DNA of 64,000 nucleotides from positions 1,426,001 to 1,490,000 of the forward strand of contig CBDFGJ010000001.1 in assembly GCA_965247035.1 (NCBI GenBank), in the 5' to 3' direction. Below are positions 33,897-42,996 of the stretch, in pieces. The stretch is from Azophilus sp965247035 (GTDB taxonomy: Bacteria > Pseudomonadota > Gammaproteobacteria > Pseudomonadales > Azotimanducaceae). The notes beneath the pieces were generated by a model. The model searched no databases. It was not told the origin of the DNA and saw nothing but the letters and a program-made list of their open reading frames with translations. The position numbers and the translations under genes were made by a program. Positions within the stretch are counted from its first letter, which is position 1; the number at the start of each line of letters is the position of its first letter.

Positions 33897-35828
33897 CTAG
33901 CCGCTCCACCGCCGCTGGTCAAGCCGCAAATTGGGCACAGGCGCGGATTTCAACATTTCGCTGATGAGGGACTCCCAGTCAACGCCTTCGACCACGCCCA
34001 AGGCGAAGTCGTGAACCGACCTGTGCTCGTAATTGTCACAGGCCCGCTCCAGCGGGTCGAGCACCCGGCGCAACTCAGGCCAAGGCATGAAGCGCTCGTT
34101 CGTGCGCAGAATGTTGTTGTGTGCGGTGCCTGATACATCGCTCCCAACCAAGATATCCTCGTGCAGCTTTTCGCCTCGGCCAAGGCCGGTGAACTGAATC
34201 TCTATATCACCGTCCGGATTGGATTCGGACTTGATGGAGTAACCCTTAAGCCGAGCCATCTGGATGGCGAGATCAACGATCTTGATCGAGTTGCCCATGT
34301 CGAGCAGGAACACGTCACCGCCTTTGGCCATGCCTGCCGCCTGCATGACGAGTTGGGCCGCCTCTCGGATGGTCATGAAATAGCGGGTCACCTCCCGATG
34401 GGTGACGGTGATGGGCCCGCCCTTTTCGATCTGCTCCAGAAATAGAGGCACAACCGAGCCGGACGAGTTCAACACATTGCCGAACCGCACGATGGAGAAG
34501 CAACTGGTGTTGGATCTCTGCTGCAACGCCTGCAGCGCCATCTCTGCCAAGCGCTTGCTCACGCCCATGACGTTGATGCTGCGAACCGCCTTGTCCGTGG
34601 AGATCAGGATGAAGTCCTTGACCCCTAACCGCATGGCCTCCTCAGCCGTATAAATGGTGCCAAACGTGTTGTTCTTGATGCCCTCGACCACATTGTTCTC
34701 AACCTGACTGACGTGCTTGTAGGCGGCCGCGTGATAAAGGGTCTCGACGCCGTAGCGGGTAATGTTGTAGCCAATGAAGGCGCGGCTAGTCACCGATCCT
34801 AGAACGCTGGCGATGGACACATCCAACTGTTCCTCAGCGCAAATCTGTCGGACTTCCTGCTCAACTCGATACAGGTTGTATTCGGCGTGGTCAACCAGCA
34901 CGATCTTGTTCGCGCCTTGGCGCACGATCTGCCGGCACAGCTCAGAGCCGATTGAGCCGCCAGCGCCCGTGACCATAACCCGTCGCCCGGCCACTGATTT
35001 CCTCAACAGATGCGGTTCCGGTTCAACCTCCTTGCGGCCAAGCAAGTCCGACACCCGCACATCCCGCACACCAAGCAGACGTCCATGATCGAAGTGCAAG
35101 TCCTCAATATCATCCGGGATGATTCGCGCCCGCAGGCTAAGGTGCTCCAAAAGTCCAAACACTTTGCGGCGGACGGCCGCGGTGTCCAAGCTGAGCGTCA
35201 CCCACACTTGTCTGGCCCCGGTCTCCTGCACCAACTCCGTCAACTTTTGCGGGAGATGGACCCGCAGATTGTCGATGGTGCGATTTTCCAGCGTTGCATC
35301 GTCGTCAATGAAGGCCACCGGATGGTACTTCCCCTCCTTCGCCAACAACCGAACTAGGCCCACGCCCCTGCGCCCCGCGCCATAAACGATGATCGGCGTA
35401 ACGACCCCCAAGCGGTCGCTAAGCCAAGATAGAACGATGCGGGCTAGGAAACGTGTGCCGAGCACATAGAAGGTGGCAACCATCCAGAATATCGCCGGGA
35501 CTGAGCGCGGGAACCTCTCCATGGGCAGGATGTAGGCAACTCCCACGGTGGCCAAAGCGCCGAAAGCCACGCCCTTGACCACCATAAAGATGGCTTGGTT
35601 GTCCATGTAGCGAATGACCTGCTTGTACAGACCCAAGCTGGCGAAGGCGAAAATGGCCGCCATGCAGGCCAAGAGGCCGGGCCAATAATCGTTTAAGTCA
35701 AGTTGCCATTCCCCAAGCCTGAGCGCTAGAGCCGACCACATGGCCAACGGCAGAGCGATGAAGTCCCCCGTGACCATCAATTTTTTCTTGGTTTGGCGCG
35801 TCAGCGTTAAACTTCGTTTAGCAATCAA
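33897..35828 (-). CDS. wbpM: WbpM/CapD-type UDP-sugar 4,6-dehydratase, membrane-bound
   Basis: A 643-aa enzyme of surface polysaccharide synthesis. The N-terminus has four membrane helices, then a Rossmann-like region (VVTPIIVYGAGRRGVGLVRL) and a C-terminal extended SDR domain with VTGAGGSIGSELCRQIV, LYHAAAYKHV and STDKAVRSINVMGVSKR. This is the layout of WbpM and related UDP-GlcNAc C6 dehydratases that start UDP-QuiNAc or UDP-FucNAc synthesis. Its start overlaps the end of the GT4 gene by eleven bases. In Pseudomonas the same three activities (epimerase-reductase, WbpL, WbpM) end the O-antigen cluster in this order. The symbol is by family and context. Confidence 0.9.
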   Translation of the reverse strand: MIAKRSLTLTRQTKKKLMVTGDFIALPLAMWSALALRLGEWQLDLNDYWPGLLACMAAIFAFASLGLYKQVIRYMDNQAIFMVVKGVAFGALATVGVAYILPMERFPRSVPAIFWMVATFYVLGTRFLARIVLSWLSDRLGVVTPIIVYGAGRRGVGLVRLLAKEGKYHPVAFIDDDATLENRTIDNLRVHLPQKLTELVQETGARQVWVTLSLDTAAVRRKVFGLLEHLSLRARIIPDDIEDLHFDHGRLLGVRDVRVSDLLGRKEVEPEPHLLRKSVAGRRVMVTGAGGSIGSELCRQIVRQGANKIVLVDHAEYNLYRVEQEVRQICAEEQLDVSIASVLGSVTSRAFIGYNITRYGVETLYHAAAYKHVSQVENNVVEGIKNNTFGTIYTAEEAMRLGVKDFILISTDKAVRSINVMGVSKRLAEMALQALQQRSNTSCFSIVRFGNVLNSSGSVVPLFLEQIEKGGPITVTHREVTRYFMTIREAAQLVMQAAGMAKGGDVFLLDMGNSIKIVDLAIQMARLKGYSIKSESNPDGDIEIQFTGLGRGEKLHEDILVGSDVSGTAHNNILRTNERFMPWPELRRVLDPLERACDNYEHRSVHDFALGVVEGVDWESLISEMLKSAPVPNLRLDQRRWSG

Positions 35829-36813
35829 GCTTTGAATCTCCCTCTGGCCGACCCGCTCGCATCCAAATTGCGGCTATCGCCATGGGCAGCAACGCGATTA
35901 GCTGCCAAGCCAAGCCGTAAGCCGGCATCGTCCGAGCCAATTCGGCAAGCGGTAAGAGCCAAGCCAAACAAAATGCCAAGAAGGCCGAGGCTGTCCACAA
36001 GTGCCCCTTTCGCGCCGCCACTTTTTGGTACAAGTGGGTTCTATGGGCCTCCACAAAAGGTTGCCCGGTAACTATTCTGACACAAATGGTATAGGTCGCG
36101 TCAAACCAAAGCCCAGTTAATAGAATCAGGCAGGACGCCAACGGCAACACGTCCTGTGCAACAAGCTGCATCACGCTGGCCCCAAGCAGGATGCCGAGGA
36201 AGGTGCTGCCCACATCGCCCATGAAAATTCTGGCCGGAGGCCAGTTGAACGTCAGGAAGCCGAGCAGAGCGCCGCTGACCACCCACATCAGGTCGCCAAG
36301 CCAGCCCGGTGCCCCACCGCTGAGAAACTGCACGGCGAGGCAAAAGAACAGGGCCGCTGACCCGACCAATCCGTCGACGCCGTCCATGAAGTTGAACAGG
36401 TTGACCTGCCAGACCAACAACAGCGTAGCGGCGGCGGCAACCGGGAGCGCCCAGTCCGACGGCAACATCCAGGCAATTAGCCCCGCCGCCAGAAGTTGGC
36501 AGCCGAGTCGCAGCGTCCGGCTTAACTCCCGCAAGTCATCCACCAGCCCCACCAGAGCCAAACCGGCGGACGCAACGGCCAATCCAATCAAGTTGGGCAG
36601 ATCCAGGCTGACGTAGCCTAGGTAAATCAAAATGGGTGCCGCACAGCCCAAGCCACCCAAGGTGGGAGTGGGCAAATCATGCAAGCTGCGGTCATTGGGA
36701 TCACTCACCCAACCCCACAGCGGCGCCCAAAAGAGCAGCAGGACCTCCACCAAGACGCAGACCGCAAAAGCCGATCCGAGCAGCACTAGCTCCCTGACAC
36801 CATCCATCGCCAA
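35818..36813 (-). CDS. wbpL: GT4-family undecaprenyl-phosphate sugar-1-phosphate transferase (WbpL/WecA-like)
   Basis: A 331-aa polytopic membrane enzyme of the MraY/WecA superfamily that transfers a sugar 1-phosphate to undecaprenyl phosphate to start an O-antigen or similar unit. Visible family sites are DRSLHDLPTPTLGGLG, NLFNFMDGVDGLVG and IFMGDVGSTFLG on cytoplasmic loops, and a late HRTHLYQK. It overlaps the epimerase gene upstream by 28 bases and the dehydratase downstream. Which sugar it uses cannot be told; the WbpM neighbour suggests a 6-deoxy-N-acetyl sugar. Confidence 0.9.
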   Translation of the reverse strand: MAMDGVRELVLLGSAFAVCVLVEVLLLFWAPLWGWVSDPNDRSLHDLPTPTLGGLGCAAPILIYLGYVSLDLPNLIGLAVASAGLALVGLVDDLRELSRTLRLGCQLLAAGLIAWMLPSDWALPVAAAATLLLVWQVNLFNFMDGVDGLVGSAALFFCLAVQFLSGGAPGWLGDLMWVVSGALLGFLTFNWPPARIFMGDVGSTFLGILLGASVMQLVAQDVLPLASCLILLTGLWFDATYTICVRIVTGQPFVEAHRTHLYQKVAARKGHLWTASAFLAFCLAWLLPLAELARTMPAYGLAWQLIALLPMAIAAIWMRAGRPEGDSKLDC

Positions 36814-37700
36814 GTCTTTTGCATCAACGGTCGGGCCGAGAAGCGCGGGTGCCAGCCAAGCGCCGATTGTGACGGTCCCATATCCACCCGCAATGGATCA
36901 AACAAGCTGGAAACCAGCTTGGAAAGCCCAATGGGATGGGCCAAAGCAGCCGCCACGCGCGCCGGCAAACAAAACTGGCGGTTCGGCAAGCCGCCGATGC
37001 GCCGCAACTCGCGCACCAGGTCGGTGACACGCCATTCCTCATCATCACGCACATGCAGAATCTGAGGTGGCCCTGAGGCATCGGCCAAGCAGATTAGAAA
37101 GTCCACCAAGTTATCCAACCCCAGCATCGAGCGCAGCCCCACAGCGCCCGCAACCGGCAGCGGCCAAGACGAAGCGCAAAGGCGAAGCAGGCGGGCGAAG
37201 TTGCCCTTCACACTTGGGCCATAAACCAACGGCGGGCGCACGATCATCAGTTGCATATCGAAGTTGGGGCTGGCCTGCAGAAGCTTGCGCTCGGTCTCCG
37301 CCTTGCTTTCCGCATAGTTCCCTTGGGGTGCATGTTCCGCGCTGGGCGGCAACGGGGTGGCGGCCACCTCGCCAAGCACCTTGATGGAGCTCAGCCACAT
37401 AAACGCTGAGACGCCTGCTTCGCCAGCCGCTCGATGCATCTTCAGGGTCAGGTCGCGGTTGACGGCGAAAAGCTCCGCCCGGTTGGCGCGCCCCACCGCC
37501 GCATGGGCCAACCCAGCCAAGTGATAGACCAAATCCACCCCTTCAAGGCAGCGAGCAAGCTCTGCACCGGGAAGATGCAAAAGCCCTTGGCCGCCGGCCG
37601 GAGCTGGCGGCAAGCGCACAGCAATACCCCTAGCCTTAAGCTCAGCGGTCAGCGCCGTGCCGACGAAGCCTGAAGCGCCGCTGACAAAGGCGATCGTCAT
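36786..37700 (-). CDS. NAD-dependent sugar-nucleotide epimerase/reductase (SDR, WbpV/WbpK-like position)
   Basis: A 304-aa extended SDR: cofactor loop FVSGASGFVGTAL at the N-terminus, YHLAGLAHA, the serine of WLSSIKVLGE and the catalytic YAESK. Family RPPLVYGPSVKGNF and LGLDNLVDFL follow. It probably reduces the 4-keto sugar made by the WbpM-like enzyme or epimerises it; which one cannot be seen. It starts with an ATGA overlap on a short upstream frame and overlaps the GT4 gene downstream. Confidence 0.85.
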   Translation of the reverse strand: MTIAFVSGASGFVGTALTAELKARGIAVRLPPAPAGGQGLLHLPGAELARCLEGVDLVYHLAGLAHAAVGRANRAELFAVNRDLTLKMHRAAGEAGVSAFMWLSSIKVLGEVAATPLPPSAEHAPQGNYAESKAETERKLLQASPNFDMQLMIVRPPLVYGPSVKGNFARLLRLCASSWPLPVAGAVGLRSMLGLDNLVDFLICLADASGPPQILHVRDDEEWRVTDLVRELRRIGGLPNRQFCLPARVAAALAHPIGLSKLVSSLFDPLRVDMGPSQSALGWHPRFSARPLMQKTWRWMVSGS

Positions 37701-37942
37701 GGACAGGGCAAGGTGGCGCGGCCGGCAAGGAAAGCATCCATTCGCCCTTCATACAGGTTTTGCCCAAAAGTCTCACCTAAAAGTGTCTCACCCGTGTCTG
37801 AGCCACTCCGCTGTCGCGCAAGCAACACAATGAGTTCAGAGCGGGCCCAATACGAGCGTCCGGGTCTGAAGGAGGCTCGGTTTTGGGTGCTGACCTGCCG
37901 GCGCGTCAAGCTCCTGCTTGCGCCCATCCGCCAAGAAGGCAA
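37697..37942 (-). CDS. Short frame upstream of the epimerase, possible gene tail
   Basis: An 81-codon frame whose stop overlaps the epimerase start (ATGA), the usual sign of translational coupling. Its end, GETFGQNLYEGRMDAFLAG, looks protein-like, but I recognise no family, and the frame has no convincing start or ribosome site. It may be the tail of a deleted polysaccharide gene. Confidence 0.3.
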   Translation of the reverse strand: MPSWRMGASRSLTRRQVSTQNRASFRPGRSYWARSELIVLLARQRSGSDTGETLLGETFGQNLYEGRMDAFLAGRATLPCP

Positions 37943-38156
37943 CGGGGCCGTGCGCCGGCAAGTCAGCGCCCCAAGCCCTCTAGGAACCTAGGTCCACAGG
38001 CCCGCTCCGTTCTAAAGCAGTTCCATGAAAGTCACCACAAGACCATTGTCGATAGATGACTGCGCTGCACATCCTCTTGCGCTCTTGCGGCAAGGCAAGT
38101 CAATAAACGGAATGGGCGGGGCAAGATGCTGATCGCGCCCCTAAGCCGGCCATAGC
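37943..38156. other. No gene recognised
   Basis: Spacer between the polysaccharide genes and the ComEA-like gene; no coding frame, RNA gene or terminator is convincing. Confidence 0.4.
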
Positions 38157-38441
38157 TCATGGAGCGGTCTCCACCTCAATGCGGTTCATGTTGGCGCTCA
38201 CCGTGTGCTCGCCAATGCCCCGCACCTTGATCAGTTCGCTGGCGTCTTCGAAGGTGCCGTTGGCCTCCCGATAGGCTACGATGGCCTCGGCCTTTTTCAT
38301 GCCCACCCCTTCAAGCACTTCGGCAATGGTGCGGGCATCGTCGGAGTTGATGTTGGCCTTCATCGGCTCTTCCACCGACCAAGCCCAAGGCATCTGGGCA
38401 AGCGACAACATGAGCAGCATTAAGAAGGTTAGTTTACGCAT
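38157..38441 (-). CDS. ComEA-like helix-hairpin-helix protein
   Basis: A 94-aa protein with signal peptide (KLTFLMLLMLSLAQMPWAWS) and one helix-hairpin-helix pair: VEEPMKANINSDDARTIAEV, VGMKKAEAIVAYREANG, SELIKVRGIGEHTV. Such periplasmic proteins bind DNA nonspecifically in uptake, or have unknown roles when they stand alone. In Pseudomonas a protein of this type lies directly after wbpM. ATG 38441 gives a proper signal peptide; longer readings do not. Long N-terminal and C-terminal domains of full ComEA are absent. Confidence 0.85.
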   Translation of the reverse strand: MRKLTFLMLLMLSLAQMPWAWSVEEPMKANINSDDARTIAEVLEGVGMKKAEAIVAYREANGTFEDASELIKVRGIGEHTVSANMNRIEVETAP

Positions 38442-38924
38442 AGTCAGGCTCCCTTTTGGTTTTTCAGTAGTTGAGAGTCCGAAGTGTAGGCAGGCGATTT
38501 CAAGACAAATGCAAGTAAAGGCTGAAATGCCTGTAGGAACCCTCCCCTTCAAAGTCGCCAGGATAGACTTACAAGCAAAGTACGGACGCTTGGTAGGAGA
38601 ATTCCAGCAAAAATCCGGTTTTTTACGCAGTGGCGACGCTCGGAATTGCTTACGCCATCGGCATTCCAACCACAACCAGGTTTCCATGGGTTTCAACCCC
38701 ACTGCACGATGCGCGGTCAGTGCAGTGTCCAGACCTGCCCGCCGCTAAGGCGATCCGTAACCGATTTTGCTCATCTCGCCATCGCTGACCGGACAGCCCC
38801 GACGCAAGAACTCTGTTTGAGAAACGGACGGGCATGGAGCACTGAGCGCTGCGCTATTTTTGGCTGCGCTCAATCCAATGTCCCCGACACCATGACTACA
38901 AAGGTGATTGCATTGCGCGGCGCA
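38442..38924. other. Gene-free spacer between comEA-like and lapA genes
   Basis: About 480 bases without a supported gene. In Pseudomonas this position holds the chain-length regulator and the body of the O-antigen cluster; nothing of those is visible here. Confidence 0.5.
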
Positions 38925-39227
38925 CTATTCCTGGTTCCGTTCAATCGGCTTGCCCTCCGCCTCCCGCGCCCTAGCTTCGGCCTCCTGCCACTGCTTGCGT
39001 AGCCGTCGCATGGCCAATGCGCCTTTGGTCGGGGATAACAGCAGCGTCAAGGCACCCACGCCCACGCCGGCGAAAAAGGCGATTAACAGCCACCAATAAA
39101 GACTCCATTCGGGCGTTTTCCAGCTGAGGAAGCGCACGGAAACCTGCTCCTGATTGACCGCCACTACGGCCAACAGGAACAAAGCGAGGGCAACAATCCC
39201 CACAAGGAAACGCCAAATTCTAGTCAC
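38925..39227 (-). CDS. lapA: Lipopolysaccharide assembly protein A-domain protein (DUF1049)
   Basis: A 100-aa inner-membrane protein with two hydrophobic helices (LVGIVALALFLLAVVAVNQ and WSLYWWLLIAFFAGVGVGAL) and a basic cytoplasmic coiled tail (RRLRKQWQEAEARAREAEG). VNQEQVSVRFL is the DUF1049 core. In E. coli LapA works with LapB in LPS homeostasis through FtsH. It follows ihfB closely, as in other gammaproteobacteria. Confidence 0.88.
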   Translation of the reverse strand: MTRIWRFLVGIVALALFLLAVVAVNQEQVSVRFLSWKTPEWSLYWWLLIAFFAGVGVGALTLLLSPTKGALAMRRLRKQWQEAEARAREAEGKPIERNQE

Positions 39228-39263
39228 TGCGGATCAACTCCGCCCGACAAGCTGCACTGAGCC

Positions 39264-39575
39264 CTATTTTTCAGCGGTGGCCAACTCCCGCTGATAGGCG
39301 GCGTTCACACGTTCGCGCAACGCCTTGCCAGGCTTGAAGTGAGGAATGTGCTTGCCCGGCAAGCTCACCATCGCTCCAGTCCTTGGGTTGCGCCCCATTC
39401 TCGGCTCTCGGTAATGCAGCGAAAAGCTGCCAAAACCGCGAATCTCAATGCGCGACCTGTTCAAGAGCGCTATGGACATGTGCTCGACTATCATTTTCAC
39501 CGCCAACTCCACATCCTTGGGCGAAAGTGATTTTTGCTTCTGAGCAATCCTTTCGATCAAGTCGGATTTATTCAC
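39264..39575 (-). CDS. ihfB: Integration host factor subunit beta
   Basis: A 103-aa DNA-bending protein that pairs with IhfA. MNKSDLIERIAQKQ, then IEIRGFGSFSLHYREPRMGRN, PRTGAMVSLPGKHIPHFKPG and KALRERVN are diagnostic. It lies 27 bases after rpsA, the classical arrangement. Confidence 0.96.
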   Translation of the reverse strand: MNKSDLIERIAQKQKSLSPKDVELAVKMIVEHMSIALLNRSRIEIRGFGSFSLHYREPRMGRNPRTGAMVSLPGKHIPHFKPGKALRERVNAAYQRELATAEK

Positions 39576-39602
39576 GGGCCAAGCCTATGCGCCCGTAAGG
39601 AT

Positions 39603-41303
39603 TCAATCTCCTGCATTCTTCTTGCCCTCCCCCATTTGCGCCCGGCGCACCAGATCTCCCAAGGTTACGCTAGGCTTCTTGGCGCTTGCGGTCTTCTGCC
39701 GATGCTCCAACACCGCCGCCCGCTCTTCCTCCACCGCCTTCGCCTTAAGGGAAAGCCCGATGACGCGGTTCTTGCGGTCAACGCTGACGATCCTAAGCTC
39801 CAGCTCCTGCCCTTCGGAAAGCGCCTTGCGGGCATCCTCAGTGCGATCAATATTGATTTCCGATGTCTTCAAGACGCCGGTCACATCGTCCGCCAAGCGT
39901 ATGCTCGCTTCCTTGGGCGAAACGGCTTCAACCAAGCCTTTGACCATCGCGCCCCGGTCATTGGCGGTCACGTAGCCGGTAAAGGGGTCTTGATCGAGTT
40001 GCTTGATGCCAAGAGCGATGCGCTCCCGCTCAGGGTCAACGGAGAGTATGACCGTATCGATCTCCTCGCCTCGGCTGTATCGGCGCATGGCCGTCTCGCC
40101 CGATTCGCTCCAGGAGATGTCCGACAGGTAGACCAAGCCGTCGATGGCACCGTCCAAGCCGACAAAGATGCCAAAGTCCGTAATGGACTTGATCTTACCG
40201 CGAACATGGTCGCCCTTGGCGTAATTGGCGGCGAACTCGTCCCAAGGGTTGGGGCGGCATTGTTTGATGCCCAAGGAGATGCGGCGGCGCTCCTCGTCGA
40301 TGTCGAGCACCATGACCTCCACCTCGTCATCCACGTTGACCACTTTGGACGGCACGATGTTCTTGTTGGCCCAGTCCATTTCCGAGACATGCACCAAGCC
40401 CTCGACGCCCTCCTCGATTTCGGCAAAACAGCCATAGTCGGTTAGATTGGTGATCTTGGCGAAGATCCTTGCGCCAATTGGATGGCGGCGGACCAAGTCC
40501 ACCCAAGGGTCGTCCCCCAATTGCTTCATGCCGAGGCTTACCCGGTTCTTCTCGCGGTCGAACTTGAGGATGCGGACATCCACCTCGTCACCCACATTGA
40601 CCATTTCGCCCGGATGACGTATTCGCCGCCAAGCCATATCGGTGATGTGCAGCAAGCCGTCCACGCCGCCTAGGTCCACGAAAGCACCGTAGTCCGTCAG
40701 ATTCTTGACCACGCCCTTGACGTCCTGGCCTTCCTGCATGGAAGCAAGTAGCGTCTCGCGCTCCTCGCTATTTTCCCGCTCCAGCACGGCGCGTCGGGAA
40801 ACTACGACATTGTTGCGCTTTTGATCGAGCTTGATGACTTGAAAGTCCAGCGGGCGGCCCTCCAAGTGGGCCGTCTCGCGCAACGGCCGGATGTCAACTA
40901 GGGAACCGGGCAGAAAAGCGCGGATGTCCTTGATGTCAACGGTGAAACCGCCCTTCACCTTGCCGTTGATGACGCCTTGAATCATCTCGCTACTATCGAA
41001 CGCCTCATCCAACATCTGCCAAGTTTCGGCGCGTTTGGCCTTTTCCCGCGACAGGCGGGTCTCGCCCCAGCCGTCATCGACCACCTCCATCGCCACCTTG
41101 ACCTGATCGCCAACGGACAGTTCGAAATCGCCACGCTCATCAAGAAACTGACGTTTGGGAATGATGCCTTCGGATTTCAGCCCCGCATGGACAACGACCC
41201 ACTCATTGTCAATCTCCACCACCGTGCCGGTGACTATGGAGCCCGGCTTCATTTCTATCGTGTCGAGGCTCTCCTCAAACAGTTCTGCAAAACTTTCACT
41301 CAT
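39603..41303 (-). CDS. rpsA: 30S ribosomal protein S1
   Basis: S1 brings mRNA to the 30S subunit. ATG 41303 (SESFAELFEESLDTIEMKPG) gives 566 aa with six S1 RNA-binding domains, each recognisable by patterns such as GAFVDLGGVDGLLHITDMAW, GCFAEIEEGVEGLVHVSEMDW and GIFVGLDGAIDGLVYLSDISW. Length is close to the E. coli 557. A longer in-frame start at 41357 adds non-conserved residues. It is followed by ihfB and preceded by cmk. Confidence 0.97.
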   Translation of the reverse strand: MSESFAELFEESLDTIEMKPGSIVTGTVVEIDNEWVVVHAGLKSEGIIPKRQFLDERGDFELSVGDQVKVAMEVVDDGWGETRLSREKAKRAETWQMLDEAFDSSEMIQGVINGKVKGGFTVDIKDIRAFLPGSLVDIRPLRETAHLEGRPLDFQVIKLDQKRNNVVVSRRAVLERENSEERETLLASMQEGQDVKGVVKNLTDYGAFVDLGGVDGLLHITDMAWRRIRHPGEMVNVGDEVDVRILKFDREKNRVSLGMKQLGDDPWVDLVRRHPIGARIFAKITNLTDYGCFAEIEEGVEGLVHVSEMDWANKNIVPSKVVNVDDEVEVMVLDIDEERRRISLGIKQCRPNPWDEFAANYAKGDHVRGKIKSITDFGIFVGLDGAIDGLVYLSDISWSESGETAMRRYSRGEEIDTVILSVDPERERIALGIKQLDQDPFTGYVTANDRGAMVKGLVEAVSPKEASIRLADDVTGVLKTSEINIDRTEDARKALSEGQELELRIVSVDRKNRVIGLSLKAKAVEEERAAVLEHRQKTASAKKPSVTLGDLVRRAQMGEGKKNAGD

Positions 41304-41367
41304 ATGATTTGGTTGTGTTGCCGCATGGATAGGGAATTTGGACGCGGCGATTCCCATCTGGTTAATT

Positions 41368-42030
41368 TCATACGCTGCCTTGACCCGAGCCGACGTCGAT
41401 ACCGCGATTTAGGACAAGCGCCATGGCCTTGTGCAGCACTTCTTCGATGGTCATTTCGGTGCTGTCGATCTTAATGGCGTCCGCCGCCGGCTGCAGGGGC
41501 GAAGCTGCGCGCCTGCTGTCTCGCGCATCCCGTTTTTGGATGCTGCCGAGCACGGACTCCAAACTAACACTTATGCCCTTGTCTCTCAACTGCTTATGGC
41601 GACGCCGCGCTCGCTCCTTGGCGTCGGCGTCAAGATAAATCTTCAACTCCGCTTCGGGAAAGACCACGGTGCCCATGTCGCGTCCATCCGCCACCAGCCC
41701 GGGCCACCGCCGGACGCGCCGCTGCTGCTCCAGAATCGCTTGGCGCACGGCTTGATGGCGAGCGATCCTAGAAGCAACCGTGCCCACCACCTCTTGGCGA
41801 ATCCTTTCATCGCCCTCGGCACCAGCCTCCAGACCCTCGGCCAAGCTCACCAAGCCGTCCACATCACCCGTATCGACGCCATGGTCCAAGGCCACAGCGG
41901 CCAATACGCGATACAGGGTGCCGCTGTCGAGGTAGTGCCAGCCAAGCCTTTGCGCCAGCGCCCTAGCCAATTCACCCTTGCCGGAGCCGCTTGGCCCATC
42001 CACGCAAATCACCAATGGGTTATCCCGCAT
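41368..42030 (-). CDS. cmk: Cytidylate kinase
   Basis: Cmk phosphorylates CMP and dCMP with ATP. From ATG 42030 (MRDNPLVICVDG) the protein is 220 aa with P-loop GPSGSGKGE, YLDSGTLYR, DGRDMGTVVFP, KIYLDADAKERARRR and RDARDSRRAASPL. The in-frame start at 42129 would add non-conserved residues. In most gammaproteobacteria aroA lies between tyrA (or serC) and cmk; here the 144-base gap to tyrA holds no aroA. Confidence 0.95.
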   Translation of the reverse strand: MRDNPLVICVDGPSGSGKGELARALAQRLGWHYLDSGTLYRVLAAVALDHGVDTGDVDGLVSLAEGLEAGAEGDERIRQEVVGTVASRIARHQAVRQAILEQQRRVRRWPGLVADGRDMGTVVFPEAELKIYLDADAKERARRRHKQLRDKGISVSLESVLGSIQKRDARDSRRAASPLQPAADAIKIDSTEMTIEEVLHKAMALVLNRGIDVGSGQGSV

Positions 42031-42174
42031 CTTGCGCCCCGCTGCTTTGCCAGTGGCAAATATTTTTACATGCCTCAAAAAACATGCGCCAGCACATGCT
42101 GCATAAGGGGCTGGCATTCGGGTTCGCACCGAAAATCTCTGCCGCCTGACCGCCTTGGCCAGAATCCAAGACCC

Positions 42175-42996
42175 TCAGCTACGGCCAAGGCGGCGCCGCT
42201 TGGCCGCAGCGGCCGCGACCATGGCGGCAAGCTTTTGCGGCTCGTCGTTCGCCAAAGCTTCTTGAAAGCTGGCCATGGAGTTCTTCAGCGCCTCCAGCGC
42301 AGCGAGCAGGGGAGCCCGATTCAAGCGAAAGATTCCAGCCCAAAGCTCGGGGTCAGCGGCACCGATGCGTGTGAAATCCTCAAAACCGCTGCCGGCGCAG
42401 CCCAGATGGTCTAGCTTAACCTGCTGCAAGTAGGCGCAAACGAGAAGATGGGGCAGATGGCTGGTTACCGCCAGAACCTCATCGTGCGCCGGTGCCTCCA
42501 TGCTTAGGGTGCGGGCACCGAGAGCGCCCCAAAGGGCACCTACTTCTTGCAGCGCGCCCGGGTCGGTTTCCGATTCCGGCGTGAATATGACGCTGCGTCC
42601 GGCAAAGAGATCGCCGTCGGCCGCCGTCGGGCCGCCGAGTTCGGAACCGGCGATGGGATGGCACGGTACGAAGCGGGGCGGCAACTGGGAGAGCTTTAGG
42701 CGCACGGCTTCGATGACAGGGGCCTTAACGCTGGCGACGTCAAACAACAGGCCACCATGCCCAGCCAGTTGCGCTATCCAGGATGCGACCACCGGCGCCG
42801 GCGTCGCCACCAGCACCACCTCGGCATCCGCCGGCACTTCATCCACCACCCGGTCAATCAGCCCCAAGCTCAAGGCTTGCGCCGCCCGTTGGGGGTTCAG
42901 ATCCAAGCCGACGATCTCACCGCACAATTTGCGGCTGCGAACGCCCTTGGCGAAGGAGCCGCCAATCAAACCCAGGCCAACAATGGCCAGCTTCAT
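42175..42996 (-). CDS. tyrA: Prephenate dehydrogenase
   Basis: TyrA oxidatively decarboxylates prephenate to 4-hydroxyphenylpyruvate for tyrosine. The 273-aa protein has the NAD loop VGLGLIGGSFAKG, the middle VATPAPVV, SVKAPVIEA, CHPIAGSE (substrate His) and LPHLLVCA. It lacks an ACT domain and the aroA fusion found in Pseudomonas. ATG 42996 overlaps the hisC stop by one base (TGATG). Confidence 0.93.
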   Translation of the reverse strand: MKLAIVGLGLIGGSFAKGVRSRKLCGEIVGLDLNPQRAAQALSLGLIDRVVDEVPADAEVVLVATPAPVVASWIAQLAGHGGLLFDVASVKAPVIEAVRLKLSQLPPRFVPCHPIAGSELGGPTAADGDLFAGRSVIFTPESETDPGALQEVGALWGALGARTLSMEAPAHDEVLAVTSHLPHLLVCAYLQQVKLDHLGCAGSGFEDFTRIGAADPELWAGIFRLNRAPLLAALEALKNSMASFQEALANDEPQKLAAMVAAAAAKRRRLGRS

